A program made the translations under genes and the position numbers. From NCBI GenBank assembly GCA_003117195.1, contig BDSI01000083.1, forward strand, positions 485,498-549,497: DNA of 64,000 nucleotides, read 5' to 3'. Of this stretch, positions 36,316 through 61,584 are shown one piece after another (position 1 is the first letter of the stretch; the number at the start of each line of letters is the position of its first letter). Source of the stretch: Eudorina sp. 2006-703-Eu-15 (lineage: Eukaryota; Chlorophyta; Chlorophyceae; Chlamydomonadales; Volvocaceae). Under the pieces are notes generated by a model. That model was not told the DNA's origin and searched no databases. It saw only the letters and a program-made list of their open reading frames with translations.

Positions 36316-39300
36316 GCACTGTACTGCAGGCATCACACTGCAGGCATCGTACTGGGGGAACCGTGCGCGTCCCGATCGACTTCATCCACCAGTTTCCGTG
36401 TCAGGTCACGGGGTGAATTCAGATGTCTCCATGAACAGCTTTGTTATTGATGTCCGGCGTCGGCGTTTGCAGGGGGCGGATGCGTCGCTGGGTTGTGGGT
36501 ACACGTGCAGCGTACAGCGGTCCATGCGAATGCCTGGGTGCCGATTGAGGAAGAGCAAATTGTGACTATGTGTATTGCGCATTAGACGGCTTTTATGTGC
36601 GCCGTGTATGCTGCTAGGTTAAAATGAAAAGAGAAAAAGGGGGCTGGGGGCTGGGGCGGGGGCTGTGCGTTGCGCGATGCATGCATCCCTCCGTAGTCTG
36701 TACAAGGGTGGCAGCAGTGTTGCTATCTTAAATAAAAAGAATATTTACGGGCCAAAACCCCGGAAATTCTTTATTTCCCGGACCCCCAAGAAACCTGCGA
36801 GATTTCATTTATTTGACGCTGTAGGGAGCCGGAAATCTGCCCTGCCAACTATTTCCCAGACTACCAAAAGGGCCTGGAAATCTGCAGGCGCAGGGGCAAT
36901 TCCTGCGTCGTACACCTGTCTACCGCCAAAACACACTCTAGTGCCTTGTCCCCAACTCCTGGCCACCCTCCCATTTGCATCCGCGACGCAATGAAAGCGC
37001 GCTTCAGGCCTCCAAGACTGAAAATCCCTGTCGTAGCTGTGGTAGCAGTGGCCCTGCTGTCGAAACACGCAGAAATATTTCCGGCCTGACTCAGAGGTTT
37101 TTATTTCCTGGCACCTAGGAAGCGCCCCAAAATCTGCCCTGCCGAAGGTTTTTTGGCTACTGGCGACAGGCCGGAAATCTGCGGAATTCTATTTCCCCGT
37201 TTTAGAAGATAGCAATACTGGGTGGCAGTGATGACGGACCCGCGGGTCGGTGATGGCCCGCGGGTCGGTGATGGCCCACGGGTCGGTGCATGAGGAGGGA
37301 GGCGGCAGGATGCAAGGCCGGAACCGTCAAAACTGTCGCACAGGTTCACTCTAAGCTGCATGGAAGCTGTGTCCAAGTGAGCTGTCGGCTGGTTGCTGAA
37401 CCGAGGCATATTCCATATCTGCTGGTTAGCTGTTCCTTTCGATGACCAGGCTTACGGTAGATCATATTCAACCATTAGCGGGGTCACCGCATCACTAGTT
37501 CACCACAGTGGTGAGGAATAGGAATCGCCGCCAACCAACGTTACGGCAGATAAGGCCCCTGAATGGGACTTCACTGACCAAGCGGGACCTCCGGATTGTT
37601 CTTTCGGGATGGCGGGGCTTGCTAGGGCTTGGGTAGCGGACGTCGAGATGCATGATGCGGATAAGAGCGGATAAGAGCCCCACCTACCTCTGACATTACG
37701 TTATTTAGAGTATGCTTAAGAGTCTGATTCCGTACAGTTGTGTGTACGACAGAGTGCTCGGGCGGTGGGTACATACGGTAGACGCGCCTGATTAGGCAAC
37801 CTCGCTCTCACTTGCGTGTATCGGCTGGGTCGGCCAGTGCCGTCCGGTCAGGTAGGGATCAACGAGGTAGTTAAGCAGGCCGATGGTGCGTGAGTGTGTA
37901 CGACATTCAGGTGCGGTTCCGGAGCTGACAGTAGAGGCGTAGGTTTCGGAGTAGAAATTTTAATTTTGAATCCTTAAAAAGCGTCAAGCAAGCCTGCGCG
38001 AGCTTTGCTGCCAGGCTGCGGTGCGCTGCGCGCATGGATTGCGCGCATCTGTCCGCGTACTTCTGAAGTCCATGCAACCCATGCAGGACTTTTACGAAGG
38101 AATCGTGCGGGGGGGTAAGGGTACCTAAAGTGGTGCGCATCTGCAAGAGATGATACTGATGATAATGATGTCCGGGTGTTTAAACGAAAAGCAAGCCCAG
38201 AAACAGAACTGCAGGGCGCGCCAGCAGCGCGACCTCGTTTCGGGCGCGCAGTAACGAACCGGGCAGCGAAAGCCTCGGGGCTCATGCCGGCCCTTCAGCC
38301 CGCATCGCCGCCATACCTCCTCTCTTGACACCTGTCGCAAAATGACCGTATACGTTGTACGGTACCATATTTTCCCGCACTTGTCCCGAATAAAAATCAT
38401 CAACAACAGATAAGAGCTATTCGCATCTGACGCGGGTCCGCTGTGAGCATGCCCGCGTCGTACTTATAATGCACGAAGCCGTACAACGGGGGGAGACACG
38501 TGGGCCTGCCGTACCATGCACATGCACAAACAATGGCATGTGAGCAGCTCCGCGACACCCACACCCAACCCCACCCCGCGATGCGCTCTCTGTCGGCAAC
38601 CGGCCATATATCCACAACAATTCGGCCCATCAGGCCCCGCGACGCCAATTGCGGTGACGGGTGCCCCACGGCTTATGGGATGGGCACCGCCCTTGGAAAA
38701 ACAGGATACAAAAGGGCCCCGCGGCAAATTACTCTTCTTCTTCTCCGAACTCTAACCTCTCTCTCTGCCCCCTTGGATCATCGCCGCCTTCCTCCTCCGC
38801 AAGCTGGGTTGCAGGTAAACTGAACTAAGGCCTTCTCACATTTCACACCAATATCTGTATGCCGCCGTCAACGTCGTCGCCCTTGACCGCCATCCTTCCT
38901 CCGTCCCCTGCTCTTTTGGGTCGTCTATATCCGTACGCACTGTCATTCTTTTCCCCGATCAATCAATTCCGAGTCTGCTATCCGATGCTGTCCTACAGAT
39001 GGAATGACCACACCCCCGGGGAAACAACCACCCTCAACGAATAGGGATGCGACACCGCCCCGCGGACTGTGGTCCTCGCCCTCCAACCCCCAGTCCGCAA
39101 AACCCCACCCCACCCCCAACCCCGCCCGAGCAACCCACCCACCCACCCACAACACCACCCGGCTCCTCCGATTAGAACCTCCTCAGCGACAGCCACAGCC
39201 ACGGCTGCTCGCAAGCCCCGGCCCACAGCCACGGCGCACGCCGTGCTATACGGCACTGTTCAGCAAACCCTAGCGACCTGAAATGTACGGGTCGCCGACG

Positions 39301-39881
39301 CTTTGCAGGGGGAGGGGGTGGCGTGTCCGGACACGAGAAACGCAAATGGGAGCCAACCAGCCATCCAACAGCTCCCCCGCACAAACGAACGCTTGCACCC
39401 ACCACCGCACGTCCCCAAGACGGACTCCCAATCCCCTTGCCTCCTCATCGCCTCCTTTCCCCCGCGCCGTACAAACCGCGGCCCCAGGGAGGCCATCCGA
39501 CGCCAAAGACAACCGCTGCCAGCCACGTCCTGATGCGACTTATTATCAAATTTATTAAAAGTTCCCAGATCAGATCAGATCAGATCGCCTTGGCCGCCTC
39601 GGACAGGACGCCCCCCGCTGCGGACCGAGCGACGTCGCGCGCCGCGGAGCACAGGGTGGAGCAAGACCTCCCTCCCTCCCTCCCTCCCTTGCTCCGCATC
39701 AGTTTCGCGGAGAGCGAGGCTGGGGCCCACGGGGCAGCCAGGGAGGGAAGGACCGATGCCAGTACTGCCACCACCAAACCGCACCCCATCGCCACAGCCG
39801 CATCAGCGATGCAGCCCGCCTTCATCTTCTCGCGCCCTCTTGTTCCCTCACCAGCCGCGTTGCCACTTCCGCGCCGCCCCC
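36316..39881. other. Convergent intergenic region
   Basis: The region lies between the stop codons of the plus-strand G8 gene and the minus-strand coiled-coil gene. It holds both 3' UTRs, one intact MITE, a three-fold CGGGTCGGTGATGGCC repeat at about 37235-37285, and C-rich low-complexity sequence from 38850. Long open frames at 39300-40150 are compositional. I found no TGTAA polyadenylation signal at a useful distance from either stop. Confidence 0.5.
36715..37220. mobile_element. hAT-like MITE, family B
   Basis: A 506-bp non-coding element with inverted termini CAGTGTTGCTATCTTA and GAAGATAGCAATACTG and an exact 8-bp duplication GGTGGCAG (36707-36714 and 37221-37228). The termini match those of family A at most positions, which suggests one transposase served both families. 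Confidence 0.88.
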
Positions 39882-53343
<13,462 letters not shown>

Positions 53344-56300
53344 CCTCACAGCAATTGCTGACACAAGATGCAGGGCGCCGTAAGGGAACCAGGACCAATG
53401 CCGGAGGAGCCACCAAACACAGGTGCAAGCGTACGACCCGGTAAGGCGTCGGGCCCAGCGGGGCGAGGATTCTTTCCTGTTTCCTTGCGAACGCAGAACA
53501 GAACTGAAGGATTGCCTTTTGAGGCCAAACCTAGCCAAATTGCAAACTATCCCAAATCAGCCTAATTTTACGGGCTACAGCCGTGGCAACAGCCAACTGT
53601 CACAAACCTACTACCGCAATGGTTTGCGCAAATTTGAATAATATGGACACCACAAGCAAGGCAGATGACAAGCAAGGCACAGGGATGCCGGGCAGTCGGG
53701 CTGACGGCTACGATTTCAAGGCTTCTAGGCTTGTATCGTGCAACGAACTCACGCGAGGCAACAGGCCAAGCCACGGCGATGTGATTCAAACCTGCATTCA
53801 ATTACATGAAGTCTCAAGGTCTTGAGCGCTGGCGTGTGGGATGCCGTCCAAGGAATCCCCGTCGAGCCTCACCGAGAGGCGCCCGCCCCAGCCCTCCCCT
53901 CGGGGGACAATGGACTGGGCCGCCGAGGTCTACAAGCGGGGGGCCCTCCCTGATCAATACGGCAGCTCCGCGGCCCCTGCTGGCGTGTACACAATCTCCC
54001 CTCTCCTGTCCTCCGCCCGCACAGGCCCCCGTCCCTTTCCTTCCTAAGCCCCCATTCCATCCAATGCACGGGGCCCGACTACCCCGCCCATCCAACGCAG
54101 TCCGTCAATACACCTCCGCCTCCCAACGCCTCTCCCAACGCCACCACTCGGCGCCAGGGGGAGCCAAGCCGGTGAACCCTCACAGGCGTGGCGCGTCTGC
54201 CGGCAAGCCGCCGCCCACCGTCACACCCCCCCCCGTGCGCCCGGTCACACTCGCCGCCTCACACGACGGCCCCTTCTGGGGAGGAGAGGGTGCGTTGATC
54301 GGATGGTGCTGCACCAGCTGTACGACAGCGTGGTTGCGTGTACGAGAATTTCCACCGTACCGCCCCCACCCCACCCCCCATCTTTTACACACACACCCAA
54401 CCAACGCGGGCGTCGCCACGGACCGCCCCTGCGCGCCCTCCGGCCCCCCCGACGCCGCCACCCGTACATCTCGGAGGCCGTCATTCCTTCCAGCAACGCT
54501 GGAGGCGGGGTTCCGGACCCCCCGTGTATTAGGGGAAGCCCATCCACCATCAATGAGCACATGCGTTGGCACCCAACCGGGGCTTATAAATGAAAACGGA
54601 CCAGACGCAACCAGCCCGGCGACAAAGAATACTTTCCCAACGGAAACTACCGGTACCTGAGAAAGGCACAGAGGGGGCCGGGGGCCCCCCTCCACCTGCT
54701 CGCCACCCCTCTGTGTCAATCAAGACAGCGAACCCGCGAAGAGTCATCGAATGTGTAGCAGTTGTCCGCCACACCGACCCGGCCCCCTACACCGCCGCAC
54801 GCCGGGGCCCTTAGCATCCCCCCCCCGGCCCCCCGCCCCCCTCGCCTGCACCCCCCTGAAGCCTGCGCAAACACCCTCCGGTATCGCGCCGAGAGGGGCG
54901 GTACGGCGGGCCCCGGGGGGGGGGTGTATGGGAGACCGGCTACCGTCGCAAGGCGCCAGCAGCCATGGCGGCAGAGGCAGTGGCACTGTGGCCGTGGCAG
55001 TGGCAGTCCCCCGACCGGACCTTCTAGACCTTCTCTTTGGCAGCCAGCGTAGGTTGGGCACATCTACCAAGGCCCCTACACCCGCTTCCTCCCCTGCCTC
55101 CCAGGGTCCCAGGGCCGCGACGTCCCCTGCACGCCCCGGGTCGTTGGCGCCGTGACAAGCTGACGTCCCGCCCTTTGACAGCGCACACACGCCGCACTGC
55201 CCGGCACCGCACGGCCCGACGAGGACGAGGACGTGCGCCCACCCCCGGGCAGCGTCGACAGCGGCAGCGCCGCCACCGTGTCCCTGCCTGCCTCTGCCTG
55301 CCTGCCTCTGCCTGCCTGCCTCTGCCTGCCTGCCTCTGCCTGCCTGCCTCTGCCTGCCTGCCTCTGCCTGCCTGCCTCTGCCTGCCTGCCTGCCTCTGCC
55401 TGCCTGCCTGCCTCTGCCTGCGCCGTCCGATTTTCCAAACTTCGTGAGCGGAATGCGGACAGCCAGCTGCTGATGCGTAAAAAGTGTAAACCAATCACAC
55501 GCACATTCGAATGGGTTACGGTACATGCTGAAACACACAAGTATAATGGTATGGCTTTGTTTGTGTGAATTTATTGCCTGCGCCGACGGGAGGCGCAGGA
55601 GGGTGCACAGCCGCGAACATAAGAATGCCGGTACGGAAACACGTACGGAAACACGTACGGAAACACGTACGGAAACACGCAAATAAGCACACCGGGGGCG
55701 CCATCCGGGGAAAGGGGGGCGCCGATTTGAACGCGACGCCTCCGATCTCCAACGCGCCATCACCACCACCACCACCACTACCACCACCGATAACCCCCCT
55801 TTTCCGTTTCCGCAGCACATCACACCACAACCACAACCATCTCGGTACGCACGTCTTGTTCACACCCTTCACGCGTGCACGGCTCGGGGCGCGGTATGTA
55901 CGGCCGTGTGCATGTGACGGTACGGCACGCACTCCGCCTGCACCCCCGCAAGCCGTCCGGCCCGCCGCGACCCCGACCCGTGGGTCAGTGGAGGCGGCGC
56001 ATCGCCGCTGCCGCCGCCACCGACGTGGGGCCACCTACCCGCCTCCTGCCCTCTTCCCTCTTTGGGGGAAGGAGTCCGCTGGAGGCCCGACCCGTGGGTC
56101 GCAGGCCGGTCCCTCAACCGCTGCAACCGCTGCCGTACTCTGTTCGGCGGCGTGGCTTGTGACCGTCGCCCCAACCCGTGTTTTCGCCCTCCCAATCCCC
56201 ACCCTACATCTCCCACAACCATTGCGCCCCCTCCCCCCCAACCCCATACAACCCGCAACCTCCACTGCACTGCACTCCATTCCATTCCACTCCACTCCAC

Positions 56301-56691
56301 ACAACGCCATCGCAGGACATCCGCAACGGCTGCAACGGCCCGGCAACCGTCATAACTGCCAGCTCAACCGCCCCCCCCTCACCGAGCCCAACGAACGACA
56401 CAGCTCCGGCGCTGGCCGGCCATCCGTCCACAGCCTTGGCGCTACCCAGCTTAGAAACGATCAAGAATGCGCCGCCCGCGCCGCCATTATTGCCCCAGGT
56501 GCGGTCTGTGGGCCATCCCCACGGCGCCCTCTGTTCCTCTGTACCCCCAGCACAGAGGACACGCCCACGCCCCCGGGCAACGTGCCCCTCACCGGCTGAT
56601 GGCATCATGGATACACACACACATACATACACATACACATACACACACGTTACGTTGGAATTCGCTTCTCGCGGCTCCGTTTCTTTTGACG

Positions 56692-56722
<31 letters not shown>

Positions 56723-57888
56723 ACTCACATTTGCGTTGGGCGGGCTTCTCATCGAAAACACACATTAGCATGTGCAAACACACGCACCGATACAGAGATA
56801 CAGCCGAGTCGTGCATTCCTTGGCGCCGCACACACACACATACACACACATACACACACACACGCCGGGTTCAGCCTGCCCTCCCTCCACCCGCCGTGGC
56901 CCCCTACCCGACAACCAGCGGCGGCCCCCCCGCATCGCCCCGCCGGCTCGTCCCCCGGCCGCTGCCGCCTAGGCGACCCGCCCCTCCTGCCGCCCCGCCG
57001 CCGCCGCCGCCGCCGCCGCCGTCACACGCCCCCTCGTCGTCCATGCGCACGCTGTCGCCGCGGACACCGGCGCGGATGCCGCCGCCGCCGCCGCCACCGC
57101 CGCCGCCTCCACCGCCGCCGCCCCTGCACCCCTCCCCCTCGGCTCCTCCCAAGCTTGCCGCCCCTTCTGCGGCCAGGCTGCTGCTGCCCCTGCCGCCGGT
57201 CCCGCCGTCGCATCCCCCTGCCACGTCCCAGCCCCCGTCCCAGCCCCCGTCCCAACCCGACGTCTCCAAGTCCGCCTGCGGCCCGGCAGTCCCACCGACG
57301 AGTCCCATCAGGGGCCCCGAGCCCATGGGGTCACCGGGCGGGGTGGCGGTAGCGTTGGTGGCGGTGGTGGTGGTGGTGGTGGTGGTGGTGGCAGGGGCAG
57401 CAGAGGTGGTGGCGGTGGTGGTGGTAGTAGTAGTGGCCGGGGTGGTGGTGGTGGTGGTCACGGCGGCGGCGGGGGTGGTAGGGTGCCGCAGGGAGGCATC
57501 TAGAAGGAACCAGTCGGGGTGCCTGGGGGGGCCGGGGGAAGGCGCCGGGGCAGGAGGGCGGCAGCGGGGGGGTAAAGGAAATTGGTTAACACATTACAGG
57601 GGGGGCAACGGGGGGTGGGTTGCGAGTGTGGTGTGGATGGGGGTGACAGCCGTCCCTGGCAGACACTCGACACACGATGGCGCTGCGAGCGGTATGGGGA
57701 CGGATGTGTCGGGGCCTGAGGGGGAGGGCGTGGTAATCGGGTGGCGGACGCTAGTGCGGGCAAGAAAACAACAGGCCCCGCCCCTCAGCCCCTGCCTCCC
57801 CTCCACGCCCCGCAGCCCCTCCCCCCCCGCCCCGCAGCCCCCCCCCCCCGCCCCTCAACCCCCCTCAGCCCTCCCCTAAGCCCTCCCC
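53344..57888. other. Low-complexity interval, possible unresolved gene
   Basis: The region lies between the coiled-coil gene start and the 3' end of the membrane-protein gene. Exon-like pieces on the plus strand include 53910-54280 (a frame with MDWAAEVYKRGALPDQY, then acceptor CGCACAG at about 54025) and 56316-56498 (CAG acceptor, GTGCGG donor, 61 open codons), but I could not link them into one phase-consistent chain. The remainder is (CA)n, (CCG)n, (GGT)n and minisatellite DNA. A TGTAA signal on the minus strand at 57594-57598 could end the neighbouring membrane-protein transcript. Confidence 0.4.
55282..55418. repeat. 14-bp minisatellite (TGCCTGCCTGCCTC)
   Basis: Tandem copies of a C/T-rich 14-bp unit with a few 18-bp variants. 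A separate four-fold ACGTACGGAAAC repeat follows at about 55632-55680. Neither can be tied to a protein. Confidence 0.9.
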
Positions 57889-60685
57889 TCAGCCCTCCCC
57901 TCCCCCTTTCAGGCCCGCCCCGCCCCGCCCCTCAGCCCCCTCCCCCAGCTCCTGCCTCTTGTGCAGCTCCATCCGCAGCTCCCGCTCCCAACCCGGCGGC
58001 AGCTCCCTGGCCGCCACCCCGGGCAGCCGCACCACCACCCGCTGCAGCACCGACGACCCCGGGTACTCGCACAGCCCCGCAGCGGCCGTCAGCGCCTTGG
58101 CATGCTCCAGGGTGCTCCAGGGGGTGCAGGGGGAAGGTAGGTTCGAGGGGGAGGAGGAGGAGGGGGAGGGGGTGGGGGTGGGGGTGGTGCCGGACCGATA
58201 GCCTGTACGGCGGGTTCCGGAGCCGGCAGCGGCAGCGGCGACGACGACAGCGGCGGCGGTGGCGGCGGCCGTGGTGCCCGGGGCCAGTGCGGGGTACGAT
58301 GCCGAAGGGGCTGCCGCCGCCATGACCGCTGGCGGCGACGGCGGTGCTGACGGCAGCGGCGGCAGCAGCGCGATGAACTCTGGCGGCGGCGCCGTGCTAC
58401 TGCTGTTGCTGCTACTGCTGCCGCTGCCCGAGGGAACCGAGCGACGCCCATTGCCGTGCGTCATGCCCGTCGAAACCCCGCAGCCCGCGCCTCGCCGTAC
58501 AGCCGATACGGCACGCAGGCCGTACGGCATGGCGGCGCCGCCCAACTCGCCCTCATAGCAGTCCCCGGCGGCAGGACTCCCGAGGAACGGTTCATAGGCG
58601 CTAATGGAGAGGCCGAGAGCCTCGTACGACAGAGACATGTTGGCTGAGGTACGGTGTACGGCAGCTGGCATCACGACATCCGCCGCCGGGAGGGCCCCCC
58701 GAGTCAACCAGTCGACACCGGGGGCCCCGGGCAATGCGGCGAGCCCAGATGGCGGCGGCGGCGGCGGCGGCGCCGCCGCCGCCGCGCCGGCCTCGCCGGC
58801 GGCCGCGGCGGCGGCGGGTGGTGCCACGTCAGCGACACACCGGGCGGCGCCCTGGGCTGCTGTGCCGGGGTTGTGATGACTGTAGCAGCTACAGCCAGCG
58901 CCGCAGCCGCAGTCGACGCTGCGTCGGCAGCAGCACGCGCAGCCGTGGCCACAACGACACCTCGCGGAGTCACAACTGGCGCGAACACACACGCCGCCGC
59001 CGCCGCCGCCGCCGCTGCCGTTGCGGCAGGCAGCGGCCCTCAACGCGCAGCAGACACCGCTACTGCCGTCCTCATCGCAACTGCCTGCTGTCCGGCTGGT
59101 GCAGCTGCTACTGCCGGCTGCAGCACCCCCACAGTGCCCGGAGCCCCTCTCCTCCCCTGTCGCCGCTTTCAACGCCTTTCCCCCCGGTGCCGCTGCCGCC
59201 GCTGCCGCCACAGTACCCCGATCCTTCCTCACTGTGCTCCCCACAGGTTCCACCGCTTCGTATCCGCATCCGGACCCAGGCCGGGATCCAGATCGGGATC
59301 CAGATCCGGATCTGCTCCTGGGCCCGGGCCGGTCCCGCGGACTGCCACTGCCGGTGGCACTGGCCCCCGTCCGTCGATCCGCCGCCGCCGCCGCCGTCGC
59401 CGCCATGGCTGCTGGTGCGGGTGCGGGTGCTGAGCAACCCGCGTAGCCGCCCGCACCCCCCCAGCTCCCCCCAAGCCCACCCGCCTGCACTCCTTTGACC
59501 GCCGATTGCAGCACGTGTCGGGGGGCTCCGCGGCCCCAGGGCATGGCCCCGACCTGCGGCGCCGTCGTCTGTGGTGGCGGCAGCGGCGGCGGCGCCCGCT
59601 GCGCTGCAGGGCTGCCATCCCCATCCCCCTTCTCCCCGCCCCGCTCGGCGCAGCACCCAGGCCTGGATCCGGATCCGGATCTGCTGTCCGCGCCATGGGG
59701 GTCTTCTGAGCCTCCCCTGCGGCTGCTACTGCCGGCGGGGTGGCTGAGCCGCGGGGCAGCTTCTGCAGTGTCGACGGTCAGGGCCGTCGCGCGCGGTGGC
59801 GCCACGCCGCGGGGCCGGGTCGCGCGCGTCCAGGCGAGGGCGATGGCTGACCAGATGCGAGTGCGGGTGGCCGCGTAGGAGACTGACAGGACCGCGGCCA
59901 TGATGCACTGGGTGACCAGCAGCTGCGGGTGATTCAAATGTCCATGCTCCGGCTCGGAGGGCGCCTGGCTGAGCGCCAGCGCGCTGAAGAAGGCCGCGAA
60001 CACCGTCATGACGGAGTAGATTTGAACGAAGGCGGAGGGCAGCTGCAACGCCAACGCAAAGGACGGGAACAGTGATTAATGGAACCGGACTGAGTATGAA
60101 GGGAAGCGAGTGCACCACGTCTCTCACCCAAAGGAAGGCCGCGAGAAGTGGGCCTGTGTAGAGGTCTGGAAGAATGTGGTATCCGTGGGTGGTCAAGCGG
60201 TGGGGCGCGCAGAAGAGGAGCGCCGCAGGGAAGAGTGTATCATTGAGCGCCATGACGGTAAGGAACGCCAGGAAGTACGCCCTCTTGAAACCTCCATTGG
60301 AGCGCCATCGCAGCCAAGCTAGTAAGAACGTTAGGGCGCAGCAAGGGCCCACCAAATGCGGAAGCTCGACGAACGGTAATCGCGCGTGCCAGTCCAAAAC
60401 TTGCAAGGGCTTGCGGACGAGATGAAGGAATTGCGAATACGAGGATGCCTCGCACGGGTATGGCATGAACCGCTGCAAACTGGCCAAGATGTGCGCATGA
60501 GCCAACCGTGCGCGCTGGTCCTCTCCAGAAGCCTGGCAAATAGCTGCTCGAATACATTTTCCGACATGGCTGAAAACTTCGACTAAGCACGAAAATATGA
60601 CAAAAAGCGCTGCGTTTTCAAGGGCCGGTTCAGCGCAGGCCGCTGCGCGCCGGCGTTTCAAGTCCATGGCATCGCTGCAATGCAT
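57889..60685 (-). CDS. Multi-pass membrane protein with long low-complexity tail
   Basis: Two exons, 60685-60128 and 60042-57889 (903 aa), separated by an 85-bp GTGAGA...TTGCAG intron that keeps phase and makes a hydrophobic stretch continuous (PLLAAFLW then LPSAFVQIYS). Predicted TM segments lie at about residues 26-43, 111-127, 136-160, 176-212 (one or two) and 224-245. The following 600 residues are Ser/Gly/Ala/Pro-rich with Cys clusters and probably disordered. The extreme C-terminus regains sequence complexity: YPGSSVLQRVVVRLPGV, then ELPPGWERELRMELHKR. I have seen similar layouts (TM core, variable linker, short conserved tail) among volvocine predicted proteins of unknown function, but cannot name a family. 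The second-exon frame is open for 718 codons, so I see no need for further introns. Confidence 0.7.
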
Positions 60686-61584
60686 TCCACCAACAATCCT
60701 ACGCGAGCGTTCATGAGGTGCGTGTTGGTACGACAGTTACTTTTCCTATTATTAATATGGAAATGTGCCATCAGGCCTACTCTTCGGACCTTAAACCCGC
60801 AATACAAAAGTATCGGAATCGTATCAGATGAAACACTAGAAGGGCAAAGCGACATCCAGTTGATAATACAACGCGAGAGTCGTACGGGGTACGGACGCAA
60901 AAAATGCCAGGAAGACACAGGCAGAGCAGCCGCTGTGCGCCGGTTAAACCTCCCCAAACCGCTCAAACCAAAAACTCTGCACTGGTGGAATGCTGCAGGC
61001 AGCCCTGTGTGCAGGCTGCATGAGGGAGGGACACGCCCCGTTAGGTTTCTCCCCGGTCATTGGTGGGTGCCACCCACACCCGCCTGCGTTCACCATGGAT
61101 CCCCTCTTGATGACAAGGGTGACCCTCGCCCCCAACTGAAGGTCCCGACACGGCTCCGGGTAGCGCCTCCTCCCACCGCGCTACCGCGCACCTCGCCGCC
61201 GGCAGGCCGCGTGCCACCCCCCTTGATCCCTAACATGTTGACGACTTGACGGATGTCCCCACGCCCCCGGGTGTCCCCGCGCCGGGTCCAACCGACCGTG
61301 CACCCGGGGCCGGGGTCCGGGTCCAGATCGGTCCCTCGGGCAGCCGTCGGAGGTGCCGTATCTGGTTCAGAACGAAGCAAGGTCGCTAGGCGGCTAGGGG
61401 TCGCTCGCGCTCGGGCCCCGAGAGAATGGGGCGGCGGCGGTGGTGCGGGGCGACAGGACGCCATCGGCCGTTGGTCCGGTACTGCAACGGTCACAAGGTG
61501 GCCCCCTGCGTCCCGACCGACGGGTCGGCGCTCTGTCTGGATGTGCTCCCCCCCGGCGGGGGCGCGGGCGCATGTGGCGCTTTG
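60686..61584. other. Intergenic region and probable 5' end of a retroelement
   Basis: About 900 bp lie between the divergent starts of the membrane-protein gene and the Penelope-like frame. The first 250 bp are relatively AT-rich and probably hold the membrane-protein promoter. From about 61000 the sequence is GC-rich and may be the element's leader. In the element's frame the sequence is open from 61390. Confidence 0.4.

Noticed and set aside
56904..57461. Minus-strand Thr- and Gly-rich frame
   Set aside because: It is produced entirely by (GGT)n and (CCG)n simple repeats read in reverse.
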